From an uncultured Bacilli bacterium (GTDB lineage Bacteria > Bacillota_I > Bacilli_A > RF39 > UBA660), in NCBI GenBank assembly GCA_947632375.1, contig CANRPF010000003.1:33099-97098 (forward strand): a stretch of DNA of 64,000 bases. Direction: 5' to 3'. This document shows, one piece after another, positions 25,659 to 35,300 of the stretch (the first letter of the stretch is position 1; each line of letters opens with the position of its first letter). Under the pieces are notes generated by a model. It did not search any database. It saw nothing but the letters and a program-made list of their open reading frames with translations, and was not told the origin of the DNA. The translations under genes were made by a program, and so were the position numbers.

Positions 25659-25753
25659 ACTATCACCTATAATAAAATATTATCATAATATGTTTTTTAA
25701 GTCTAGAAAAAGAATATTATTTTTGATATTATATATTTGTTTTTGGAGGCTTT

Positions 25754-26935
25754 ATGGAAAAAATTATTATAATAAAGTATGCTGAACTAAATACAAAAAA
25801 AGATAATATTAATTATTTTTTATCTAGTTTAAAAGAAAATATAAAAAACTCTATAGGCGAATATTCTATAAAGTATGATAGAGGAAGAATGTTTATAAGT
25901 GATAAATCTGATAATTATGATTTAATATTAGAAAAATTAAAAAATATATTTGGAATACATGAAATAAATTTAGGATATAAAATAGATACTAATGATATAA
26001 AAGAAATTGAGTCAAATTTAGTAAGTTTATTAAAAGAAAAAACATTTAAAACATTTAAAGTAGAAACAAAAAGAAGCTATAAAGGATATAATATGACTTC
26101 TATGGAAGTAAGTCGTTATTTAGGAGGAGTAATATTAAAAAATATTAAAGGAATAAGTGTAGATGTACATAATCCTGAAATATTAGTTAATATTGAAATT
26201 CGTTTGAATGAATCTTATATATATTTTGAAAAAATAAATGGTTTAGGAGGTTATCCTGTTGGTACGTTAGGTAAAGGATTACTTATGCTAAGTGGTGGAA
26301 TAGATTCTCCTGTCGCTGGTTATTTAGCTTTAAAAAGGGGAATTAGAATTGAAGGAGTATATTTTGAAAGTCCACCACATACTAGTGAAGCTGCTAAAAA
26401 TAAAGTAATTAATTTATGTAAAATATTAACTAAGTATTCAGGGTATATTAAACTTCATGTAATTAATTTTACTAATATACAAGAAAGTATTTATAAAAAT
26501 ATTCCACATGATTATTTGATAACTATTATGAGAAGAATGATGTATAGAATATCAACTAGATTAGCAAATAAATTTAACTCTAAAGTAATTATTAATGGAG
26601 AAAGCGTTGGTCAAGTAGCAAGTCAAACTTTAACTAGTATGAAGGCTATTAATGCTGTTACTAATATGCCTATTATTAGACCTGTTGCGTGTTTAGATAA
26701 ATTGGAAATTATTGACATTGCTAAAAAGATAGGTACTTATGATACTAGTATTTTACCTTATGAAGATTGTTGTACTATATTTGTTCCTGAGCATCCTGTT
26801 ATTAATCCTGATGAAAAAAAGTGTGAAGAATATGAATCATTAATTGATTATGAAACTTTGATAAATGAAGCTTTAAAAAATTGTGTAATTATAAAAATAA
26901 GTGATAAAAATAAAGAATATGAAGATGTATTATAA
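25754..26935 (+). CDS. thiI: tRNA 4-thiouridine synthase ThiI
   Basis: ThiI installs 4-thiouridine at tRNA position 8 using sulfur from a cysteine desulfurase. An N-terminal ferredoxin-like region and THUMP domain (about 60-165) precede the PP-loop LSGGIDSPVAGYLALKRG (about 178-195) and the C-terminal PYEDCCTIFVP element. The rhodanese domain of the E. coli enzyme is absent, the normal Firmicute form. TTGGAGGCTTT precedes the ATG. The partner NifS is at 1026-2150, not adjacent. Confidence 0.95.
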   Translation: MEKIIIIKYAELNTKKDNINYFLSSLKENIKNSIGEYSIKYDRGRMFISDKSDNYDLILEKLKNIFGIHEINLGYKIDTNDIKEIESNLVSLLKEKTFKTFKVETKRSYKGYNMTSMEVSRYLGGVILKNIKGISVDVHNPEILVNIEIRLNESYIYFEKINGLGGYPVGTLGKGLLMLSGGIDSPVAGYLALKRGIRIEGVYFESPPHTSEAAKNKVINLCKILTKYSGYIKLHVINFTNIQESIYKNIPHDYLITIMRRMMYRISTRLANKFNSKVIINGESVGQVASQTLTSMKAINAVTNMPIIRPVACLDKLEIIDIAKKIGTYDTSILPYEDCCTIFVPEHPVINPDEKKCEEYESLIDYETLINEALKNCVIIKISDKNKEYEDVL

Positions 26936-26940
26936 TAATT

Positions 26941-26970
26941 AAAATTGCCATAATAATAATGGTGATTTTT
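26941..26970 (+). terminator. Imperfect hairpin after thiI
   Basis: AAAATTGCCAT (26941-26951) pairs with ATGGTGATTTT (26959-26969) with two mismatches, followed by T's. It probably ends thiI transcription but also contains the GGTGAT ribosome site of the following small gene. Confidence 0.4.
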
Positions 26971-26971
26971 T

Positions 26972-27139
26972 ATGGAATTTGAAAGAAAAAGTAATTGGAA
27001 ATCTAGTACATTAAATCCTACTTCTATTAAAGAGAATAATTTTAATTGTGCAAATATATTTGATACTAATTTAAGTAGCAAAAAGAATAATAAAAATTCA
27101 TTTAAAGAAGCTATTAAATTAACTAGAAATTTTAAATAG
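26972..27139 (+). CDS. Small hypothetical protein, 55 residues
   Basis: A short polar protein (MEFERKSNWKSSTLNP start, ending AIKLTRNFK) with no membrane segment or signal and one cysteine. GGTGAT is eight bases before the ATG and the gene fits neatly between thiI and the ackA promoter. Asn/Lys/Ser content is like other small cytoplasmic proteins here. Function unknown, and a chance frame is possible. Confidence 0.45.
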   Translation: MEFERKSNWKSSTLNPTSIKENNFNCANIFDTNLSSKKNNKNSFKEAIKLTRNFK

Positions 27140-27145
27140 TTTAAT

Positions 27146-27174
27146 TTGTAATTTCAGGCAAACTACTGTATAAT
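27146..27174 (+). promoter_or_regulatory. Promoter of ackA-nrnA
   Basis: -35 TTGTAA (27146-27151), 17-base spacer, perfect -10 TATAAT (27169-27174). Confidence 0.65.
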
Positions 27175-27196
27175 TATTTTTGGAAAGGTGATTAAA

Positions 27197-28393
27197 TTGA
27201 AAATTTTAAGTGTAAATGCAGGATCATCTTCTTTAAAGTTTACTTTATTTGAAATGCCTGAAGGAAAAGAATTAATTAATGGATATTTTGAAAAAATTGG
27301 ATTTGAAGATAGTTTTTATTCTATAAAATTAAATGGACTTAAAGAAAAAAAACAAAAGAGTATAAAAAATCATGATGATGCTGTAAAAGTTTTAATAGAA
27401 GAAATGATATCTAATAAGGTTATAGATACATTAGATGAAATTGATGCAGTTGGACATAGAGTTGTTCATGGAGGAGAAAAATATTCTGAATCAGTTATAA
27501 TAGATCAAGAAGTTGTAGATTCTATTAATGATTTATCTCCATTAGCGCCATTACATAACCCAGCTAATTTAATAGGAGTAAAAGCTTTTATTAATGCGTT
27601 AAAAGATAAACCAAATGTAGCAGTTTTTGATACAGCTTTTCATCAAACATTAAATGAGTTACATTATCTTTATGCTATTCCTTATGAATTATATGAGAAT
27701 AACAAGATTAGAAAATATGGTTTCCATGGAACTAGTCATAAATATATAACACAATATATGAAAAAAGAATTAAATAAAGATGATGTTAATTTAATAATTT
27801 GCCATGTTGGTTCAGGTGGATCATTATGTGCAGTTAAAGATGGAAAAAGCTATGATACTACAATGGGATTTACACCTAATGCAGGAATAATGATGGGAAC
27901 TCGTTCAGGAGATATTGATTATTCAATTATACCTTATATTATTAAAGAAACTAATACTACTTTAGAAGAAGTAGATAATATGCTTAATAAAAAAAGTGGT
28001 CTTATTGGTATAAGTGGTGTATCTAGTGATCATAGAGATATAGAAGAAGAAATGGCTAAAGGAAATAAATTAGCTATCTTAGCTAATGATATGTATGTAA
28101 ATAAAATCGCTAATTATATTGCAACTTATTATCTTGAATTAGATGGAGTAGTTGATGCATTAGTATTTACTGCAGGTTTAGGAGAAAATGCTATAGGATT
28201 TAGAAAAGATGTATTAAATAAATTAACTTCTTTAGGAATATATCTTGATAGTGAAAAAAATGATTCTATTGCAGGATTTAAAGATAAAAAAAGTGGTATT
28301 ATAACTACTGATGATTCTAAAATTTCTGCTTATGTTGTACCAACAAATGAAGAATTAATGATAGCATTAGATACTTATAATTTAGTAAAGTAG
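27197..28393 (+). CDS. ackA: Acetate kinase
   Basis: AckA converts acetyl phosphate and ADP to acetate and ATP, the ATP-yielding step of mixed-acid fermentation. The 398-residue ASKHA-fold enzyme shows VNAGSSSLKFTLFE, GHRVVHGGEKYS, VFDTAFHQT, GFHGTSHKYI and FTAGLGENAIGFR. I choose the TTG at 27197 because GGAAAGGTGATTAAA lies at the right distance; GTG 27188 lies inside that site. Phosphotransacetylase is not in the window. Confidence 0.96.
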   Translation: MKILSVNAGSSSLKFTLFEMPEGKELINGYFEKIGFEDSFYSIKLNGLKEKKQKSIKNHDDAVKVLIEEMISNKVIDTLDEIDAVGHRVVHGGEKYSESVIIDQEVVDSINDLSPLAPLHNPANLIGVKAFINALKDKPNVAVFDTAFHQTLNELHYLYAIPYELYENNKIRKYGFHGTSHKYITQYMKKELNKDDVNLIICHVGSGGSLCAVKDGKSYDTTMGFTPNAGIMMGTRSGDIDYSIIPYIIKETNTTLEEVDNMLNKKSGLIGISGVSSDHRDIEEEMAKGNKLAILANDMYVNKIANYIATYYLELDGVVDALVFTAGLGENAIGFRKDVLNKLTSLGIYLDSEKNDSIAGFKDKKSGIITTDDSKISAYVVPTNEELMIALDTYNLVK

Positions 28394-28406
28394 AAGAGGT
28401 TATATA

Positions 28407-29375
28407 GTGAGCATAATATTTAAAAAGATAATAAAATCTATAAAGCAATATGAAAATATTGTTATTGCAAGACATATTGGACCAGATCCAGATGCAGTAG
28501 CGAGTCAAATTGCATTACGTGATTCCATTAGAAAAACGTTTCCAAAAAAGAATGTTTATGCAGTAGGAACACAAGTAGCTAAATTTAAATATTATGGTAT
28601 TCTAGATAAAATTGATGAATCTTCTTTAAATGATGCATTATTAATTATTTTGGATGTTCCAAATAAAGCTAGGATTGATGGAGTAAATTATAATCATTAT
28701 AAATATGTAATTAGAATAGATCATCATCCTAATGTAGAAGAAATAGCAAATTTAGAATTTGTCGATGAAAAAAGTACTAGTACTTGTGAAATGATATCAG
28801 AACTTTTACTTAGTTCTAATTTAAAAATAGATAATTCTATAGCTTCTAATTTATTTTTGGGAATAGTAGCTGATAGTGATAGATTTTTATTATCTTCTAC
28901 AACTCCTAAAACTTTTAAAATAATTACTACATTAATAGAAAATTATAATTTAGATATAAATAAATTATATTATAAATTATATGAACGTCCTATAAATGAA
29001 GTTAAATTTCAATCTTATATTGCATTAAATATGATAGTTACTTCTAATAATTTTGGATATATAAAATTAGATAAAAAAGTAATGGAAGAATTTAAAGTTG
29101 ATGCATCTGCTGCTTCAAATATGATAAATAATTTTAATTTTATAAAAGAACTATATTGTTGGGCATTCTCTAGCTATGATGAAAAAAATTCAATATATAA
29201 GATAAATATAAGAAGTAGAGGGCCTATTATAAATGAAATCGCTAGCAAATATAATGGCGGTGGACATAAATATGCAAGCGGTGCAAGAATTAAAGAAGAA
29301 CAAGAAGTAGATAATTTATTTAATGATTTAGATAATGCTTGTTTAGAATATAAAAATAATAATAAAAGCGCGTGA
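28407..29375 (+). CDS. nrnA: DHH/DHHA1 phosphoesterase, NrnA-like nanoRNase
   Basis: A 322-residue Mn-dependent phosphoesterase that degrades 2-5 base RNAs and, in Bacillus, pAp. GPDPDAVASQ (about 25-34), LDVPN, the DHH motif RIDHHPNVE (about 103-111) and the DHHA1 GGGHKYASGARI near residue 287 are present. The start is GTG 28407 after AGAGGTTATATA. It is probably cotranscribed with ackA (13-base gap). The stop TGA lies in the loop of the terminator. Confidence 0.92.
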   Translation: MSIIFKKIIKSIKQYENIVIARHIGPDPDAVASQIALRDSIRKTFPKKNVYAVGTQVAKFKYYGILDKIDESSLNDALLIILDVPNKARIDGVNYNHYKYVIRIDHHPNVEEIANLEFVDEKSTSTCEMISELLLSSNLKIDNSIASNLFLGIVADSDRFLLSSTTPKTFKIITTLIENYNLDINKLYYKLYERPINEVKFQSYIALNMIVTSNNFGYIKLDKKVMEEFKVDASAASNMINNFNFIKELYCWAFSSYDEKNSIYKINIRSRGPIINEIASKYNGGGHKYASGARIKEEQEVDNLFNDLDNACLEYKNNNKSA

Positions 29376-29385
29376 GCGTTTTTTT
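29365..29385 (+). terminator. Terminator of ackA-nrnA
   Basis: AAAGCGC (29365-29371), loop GTGA, GCGTTTT (29376-29382), then T. The TGA in the loop is the nrnA stop, showing that TGA is read as stop. Confidence 0.7.
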
Positions 29386-29445
29386 AGTTTACAAAAATCT
29401 TTTTTTGCAATAAAAAATATAATATAATAATAACAAGGTGGTAGT

Positions 29446-31998
29446 ATGAAAAAAATAATACTTGTTGATGGTAATAATTTGCTATTTAGGAGTTATTATG
29501 CAACAGCATATACAGGAAAAATGATGAAAAATAGTAAAGGTTTTTGTACTAATGCATTATATGGATTTGTCTCTATGATTAATAAAATAATTGAAGAAGA
29601 AGATCCTAAATATATGGCAGTTGCTTTTGATATAGGAACAAATTTTAGAAAATCTTTATATAAAGATTACAAAGCAGGAAGACAACAAACGCCAGAAGAA
29701 TTAAAAATGCAAATGCCTGTTGCAAGAAAAATACTTAAAGCTATGGGAATAAAATATTATGAAATAGATGGTTATGAAGCTGATGATATAATAGGTACTT
29801 TTTCTAAAAGAGCAAGTGAAGATAAAGATTTTGATGCTACAATAGTTTCTAGTGATAAAGATTTATTACAATTAATATCTGATCAAGTTGATGTAAAATT
29901 ATTAAAGACAAAAGATTTTATAAGATATAATACTCATACATTTATGAAAGATTATGGTTTTAAACCAATAAGAATAATTGATTTAAAAGCTTTAATGGGA
30001 GATGCAAGTGATAATATACCTGGAGTTAAAGGTATTGGAGAAAAAGGTGCTATTAAGTTAATACAGGAATATGATACTATAGAAAATTTATATGATAATA
30101 TAGATAATATTAGTGGAAAATTAAAAGAAAAATTAATAGAAGGAAAAGAAGATGCATTTTTTTCAAAAAAACTAGCTACTATTGTACTAGATGTTCCAAT
30201 AGAAGATAATTTTTTAGAAATGGAATATGTTGGAGAAAATGAAACTGAATTAACTAATATATTTGAAGAATTAGAATTTTATTCTTTTATTAAAAATTTT
30301 AAAACTAAAAAGAAAAAAATAGAAATAGAATATAAATTATTAAATTCAGTAACTGAAATAAAAAAAGAAAATATAATAAGTTATTATATAGAATGTGATA
30401 ATTCTAACTATCATATGGCTTCTATAATAGGTATGTCTTTATATGATGGAGTTAATTTATTTTATATAGAACCAAATTTAATAAATGATGTTTTATATTA
30501 TATTAATGATAGTATTAAATATACGTTTGATTTAAAAAAGAATAATTGTTTAATAAATGGTATTATTAATAATACTATATATGATCAAGATATTGCAGCT
30601 AATATGCTTAATTATAATTTTAAAGATGATTTAGCTATATTGATGATGAATGATGGAATAAGTACTATATTATATGATGAATTTATAAAGAAAAAAGAAA
30701 ATAAAGAATATTATATCTGTCTTAAAGCTAAATATATATATGATTATAGAGATGAATATATAAAGAAATTAAAAATGGAAGATATGTATGATTTATTTAA
30801 TAATGTTGAAATGCCTTTAATTAATACATTAACTCGTATGGAATTAAATGGTATTAAAGTAGATAGATTAATACTTGATGAAATGGGTGTAGAATTAGAA
30901 AAAAAGATAGAAGAAATGAAAAATCAAATATATGAACTAGCTAATGAAAAATTTAATATTTCTTCACCTAAACAATTAGGACATATTTTATTTGAAAAAT
31001 TAGGATTAAAACATGGAAGAAAAAATAGTAGTGGTTATAGTACAGATGCAAAAGTTTTAGAAAAATTAATTGATGAACATCCTATAGTTCCTCTTGTAAT
31101 AATTTATAGAAACTTATCTAAATTATATAGTACTTATATAGAAGGATTAAATAATTATATATTAAGTGATGGAAAAATTCATACTATATATAAACAAGTA
31201 TTAACAAGAACAGGAAGACTTTCAAGTATAGAACCTAATTTACAAAATATACCTACTAGAGATGATATAGGAAAATTAATAAGAAAAGCATTTTTACCTA
31301 TAAATGATTATTTTTTATCAGCAGATTATAGTCAAATTGAATTAAGAATTTTAGCTCATTTATCTAATGATGAAAAATTAATTAATGCATTTAAAAATGA
31401 TGAAGATATTCATACTACAGTAGCAAGTGATATTTTTGGCATCGAGAAAGATGAAGTAACTAAAGATCAAAGAAGAGCTGCTAAAGCTGTAATATTTGGT
31501 ATAGTTTATGGAATAAGTGGATTTGGTTTAAGTGAAAATATAGGTATAAATCCTAAAGAAGCTAAAACTTTTATAAATAAGTATTATGAATTATATCCTG
31601 GAGTAAAAAAATATATGGATAAAATAGTAGAAGAAGCTTATGATGATGGATTTGTAAGAACTATCTTTAATAGAAAAAGAGTTATTGATGAATTAACAAG
31701 CAATATATATAGTGTTAGAAGTAGTGGAGAAAGAATGGCTTTAAATACACCAATTCAAGGTACTAGTGCTGATATTATAAAAATGGCTATGATTAAGATA
31801 GATAACGAGTTGAAAAAAAATAATTTTAAGAGTAAAATGTTATTACAGATACATGATGAATTAGTATTTGATGTTTGTAAAGATGAATTAGAAGATTTAA
31901 CAAAATTAGTAAAAGATATTATGGAAAATATAGTTTCATTAAAAGTACCACTAAAAGTAAGTACAAGTTTTGGTACAGATTTATATGAAACAAAGTAG
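29446..31998 (+). CDS. polA: DNA polymerase I
   Basis: An 850-residue repair and Okazaki-processing polymerase. An N-terminal 5' nuclease domain (about 1-290; DGNNLLFRSYYAT, DGYEADDIIGT, ASDNIPGVKGIGEKGA) is followed by an exonuclease-fold region (about 300-470) that lacks the DxE metal residues, then the family A core: SADYSQIELR (about 624), QRRAAKAVIFGIVYG and QIHDELVFD (about 800). Proofreading is thus not expected, as in many Gram-positives. GGTGGTAGT precedes the ATG. Confidence 0.96.
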   Translation: MKKIILVDGNNLLFRSYYATAYTGKMMKNSKGFCTNALYGFVSMINKIIEEEDPKYMAVAFDIGTNFRKSLYKDYKAGRQQTPEELKMQMPVARKILKAMGIKYYEIDGYEADDIIGTFSKRASEDKDFDATIVSSDKDLLQLISDQVDVKLLKTKDFIRYNTHTFMKDYGFKPIRIIDLKALMGDASDNIPGVKGIGEKGAIKLIQEYDTIENLYDNIDNISGKLKEKLIEGKEDAFFSKKLATIVLDVPIEDNFLEMEYVGENETELTNIFEELEFYSFIKNFKTKKKKIEIEYKLLNSVTEIKKENIISYYIECDNSNYHMASIIGMSLYDGVNLFYIEPNLINDVLYYINDSIKYTFDLKKNNCLINGIINNTIYDQDIAANMLNYNFKDDLAILMMNDGISTILYDEFIKKKENKEYYICLKAKYIYDYRDEYIKKLKMEDMYDLFNNVEMPLINTLTRMELNGIKVDRLILDEMGVELEKKIEEMKNQIYELANEKFNISSPKQLGHILFEKLGLKHGRKNSSGYSTDAKVLEKLIDEHPIVPLVIIYRNLSKLYSTYIEGLNNYILSDGKIHTIYKQVLTRTGRLSSIEPNLQNIPTRDDIGKLIRKAFLPINDYFLSADYSQIELRILAHLSNDEKLINAFKNDEDIHTTVASDIFGIEKDEVTKDQRRAAKAVIFGIVYGISGFGLSENIGINPKEAKTFINKYYELYPGVKKYMDKIVEEAYDDGFVRTIFNRKRVIDELTSNIYSVRSSGERMALNTPIQGTSADIIKMAMIKIDNELKKNNFKSKMLLQIHDELVFDVCKDELEDLTKLVKDIMENIVSLKVPLKVSTSFGTDLYETK

Positions 31999-32006
31999 GT
32001 GAAAAT

Positions 32007-32261
32007 ATGAAATATAAGATAAACGTTGATGTAATAGTTCCTGCAATAAATGAAACATATAATTTATTAATTCCTGTTAATAAAAAAGTAGGAGAAGTAA
32101 TAAAATTATTAAATCAAGCTATTAATGATTTAACAGATAAAGAATTTCCTATAAAGAATAATTTATCACTAATTAATTTAATTAATGGGGATGTTTATGA
32201 TACAAACTTATCTATTAAAGATAATAAAGTTTTAAATGGAAGTAGATTAGTATTAATATAA
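32007..32261 (+). CDS. esaB: EsaB/YukD-like ubiquitin-fold T7SS protein
   Basis: An 84-residue ubiquitin-like protein (KINVDVIVPAINETYNLLIPV; LINLINGDVYDTNLSIKDN; LNGSRLVLI). This is the pattern of YukD/EsaB, cytosolic components of Firmicute type VII secretion that regulate or chaperone the system. It is eight bases after polA and directly upstream of essC, which has its own promoter. The family assignment rests on fold pattern plus context. Confidence 0.85.
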   Translation: MKYKINVDVIVPAINETYNLLIPVNKKVGEVIKLLNQAINDLTDKEFPIKNNLSLINLINGDVYDTNLSIKDNKVLNGSRLVLI

Positions 32262-32282
32262 TATTAATCTTTTTATTTTTAA

Positions 32283-32311
32283 TTGAAAAAAAATAATAGA
32301 TAAAGTATAAT
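32283..32311 (+). promoter_or_regulatory. Promoter of essC
   Basis: -35 TTGAAA (32283-32288), 17-base spacer, perfect -10 TATAAT (32306-32311); ribosome site GGAAGTG follows. Confidence 0.65.
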
Positions 32312-32337
32312 TTTAGTATGATAGGAAGTGCATCTTT

Positions 32338-35300
32338 ATGAAAGTAATTCTACAAGATAACAAGAAACTATTAAAAACAAAATTACCTAAAGAAATAAAT
32401 GGTAATTATTGGTTAACAGATGCTAATAATAAAAATCTTGTTAATATAGAATCAGATAATAATAGATGGATTTTAAAAAGTAATAACGATATTAAAATTA
32501 TAGATGATAATGAAAATTTAGATAATGAAGGTCTATTTGCAGGTCAAGTAAATGAATTAGAATTATCTAATTTTGTAAGTGGTCGATTATATGATATTGG
32601 AAATGGGAACGAATATAAATTTTTTTGCCTTCCTACTTATGATGATACTATAAGACAAATAGAAATTAATAAATTAACTTTAAATAATATAACTATTGGT
32701 AAAAATCCTACTTCTACAATCGTAGTAAATTTTCCTGTTTTTGCTGATAAACAAATAGAAATTGTTTGTGAAAATGGAATATTTAAAATAATAAATTATA
32801 ATGTTAATGTTCCTATGTTTATAAATGATAAAATGGTTGTATCATCTATTTTAAGACCTGGAGATTATGTATTTATTTTAGGATTTTCTATAGCTATATA
32901 TGGAAATATATTAATATTTAATAATCCTAATAATTTAGTAACTTTTAATGAAGAAATATTAAAATATAGAAATATACCTGTTAATGATGATGTTGATTAT
33001 AAAAATGAAATAGAATTAAATGTTCCTTTATATACAAAAAAAGATTTTTTTCAAAGAATACCTAGAATAAGAAGAGTAATTGAAAATAAAGAATTAAGAA
33101 TAGATGCTCCTCCACAAATGCAAACAAATGAAGATATGCCATTAATTTTAACAATTGGTCCAATGATGGTTATGGGATTAACTTCTTTAGTTAGTGGTGT
33201 AATAGCTATTATAAAAATAAGAAGTGGAGAAGCTACTATAAAAAATAGTATTACAACTTTAGTTATGAGTGGTAGTATGCTTATCGGTATGATAGTATTT
33301 CCACTTATTCAAAGATTTTATATAAAACATAGAACTAAGAAAAAAGAAAAAATAAGAATAAAAAAATATACTGAATATATAAATAAAAAACAAGAAGAAA
33401 TACAAAAAGAATTAGAAATAGAAAGACAAATACTTTTAGAAAATTTTGTTCCATTAAATGAAATAAAAAATATAATTATGGAAAAGAAACCTAATTTATG
33501 GGAAAGAAAAATAGATCATCAAGATTTCTTATCAGTTAGATTAGGTACAGGTAGAGTAAATTCTTCTTTACAAATAGAATTTCAAGATGAAAAATTTAGT
33601 ATTGTAGAAGATAAATTACTAAGTTTAGGTAAAGCTTTAAAAGATAATTCTAAATATTTAAATGATGCTCCTGTTTCTATTAATTTAATAGAAAATAGAT
33701 TTACTGCTATAGTTGGCAATATAGATTATTTAAAAAAATATTTCGAATGCTTTTTATTACAATTATTAACATTTCATTCTTATGATATGTTAAATGTAGT
33801 TGTTTTAACTACTGATGATAATAAAGATTATTGGACTAAGTATGATAATATTCCTCATTTTTGGAATAGAGATGGAAGTATAAGATTTATAAGTAAAAAC
33901 GTAGATGAAGCTGATACATTATCAAATTTCTTAATGGAAGAGTTAAATAATAGAATATTAAGTATTGAAGAAAGTGAAAATAATTCAGAACTTGAAAAAG
34001 TATTTTTGAAATTTCCTCCTTATTATTTAATAATTACTGACTGTATTTCAAAAGTTAAGAATATACCGATAATTAATACATTATTAGATTCTACTGTTAA
34101 TTATGGTTTTAGTTTATTAATGTTATCAGAACGATTAGATAATTTACCTAATGAAACTACAACATTTATAAATATCGTTCCTGAAAAAAGTACTATTTTT
34201 GAAAATGAATTAGTAAGTAATTCTCAAAAAGAATTTATGCCAGAAATGTTAAATATTGATTTTACAGATTGTTATATACAACTTTCTAATATTCCTGTAG
34301 ATGTTGCTGATGGTAAATTTGATTTGCCAACGTCTTATTCATTTTTAGAAATGTATGATGTTGGTAATGTAAATCAATTAAATATAGTTAATAGATGGAA
34401 AGAAAGTAATGTTACTAGTTCTTTAGCAGCTCCTGTTGGTATAAATGAACAAGGTGAACAATTTAAAATAGATTTACATGAAAAAGCACATGGACCTCAT
34501 GGATTAGTAGCTGGTATGACAGGTTCAGGAAAATCTGAATGGATTATTACTTATATACTTTCTATGTGTATAAATTATCATCCATATGAAGTACAATTTG
34601 TACTAATAGATTATAAAGGTGGAGGACTAGCAGGTACATTTGAAAATAAAGAAACAGGTTTTAAACTTCCTCATTTAGCAGGGACTATAACTAACTTGGA
34701 TGTAGCTGAAATTAATAGAAGTTTAGCTAGTATACAAAGTGAATTAAAAAGAAGACAAAAGAAATTTAATGAAGCTCGTGATAAATTAGGAGAAAGTAGT
34801 ATAGATATTTATAAATATCAAAGACTTTATAGAGAAGGTAAAATTGAAGAACCAATAAGTCATTTATTTATAATATGTGATGAATTTGCAGAGTTAAAAG
34901 CAGATCAACCAGAATTTATGCAACAATTAATATCTACAGCAAGAATCGGTAGATCTTTAGGAGTACACTTGATACTAGCTACTCAAAAACCTAGTGGTGT
35001 AGTAGATGATCAAATATGGTCTAACTCCAAATTTAGAGTATGTTTAAAAGTACAAGATAAAGGCGATTCAAATGACATGATAAGAGTTCCTGATGCAGCA
35101 TATTTAAAAGAAGCTGGTAGATTTTACTTACAAGTTGGTTATAATGAATTCTTTGCATTAGGACAAGCTGCTTATGCTGGAAGTCCTTATTATGAAAGTG
35201 ATAAACATAAAACTGTAGCAAATACTGATATAGAATTTTTAACTGATACAGGTCAAAGTTATAAAACTATCAATACCGAAAAAGAAAAAACTGAACTAAT

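Noticed and set aside
25381-25785. A 134-residue plus-strand frame across the VUT-like gene and thiI start
   Set aside because: It overlaps two better-supported genes and has no ribosome site or family features.
29373-29375. Mycoplasma genetic code (TGA read as Trp)
   Set aside because: TGA ends nrnA inside its terminator and also ends the RNase J-like and DedA genes, while Trp is encoded by TGG throughout.
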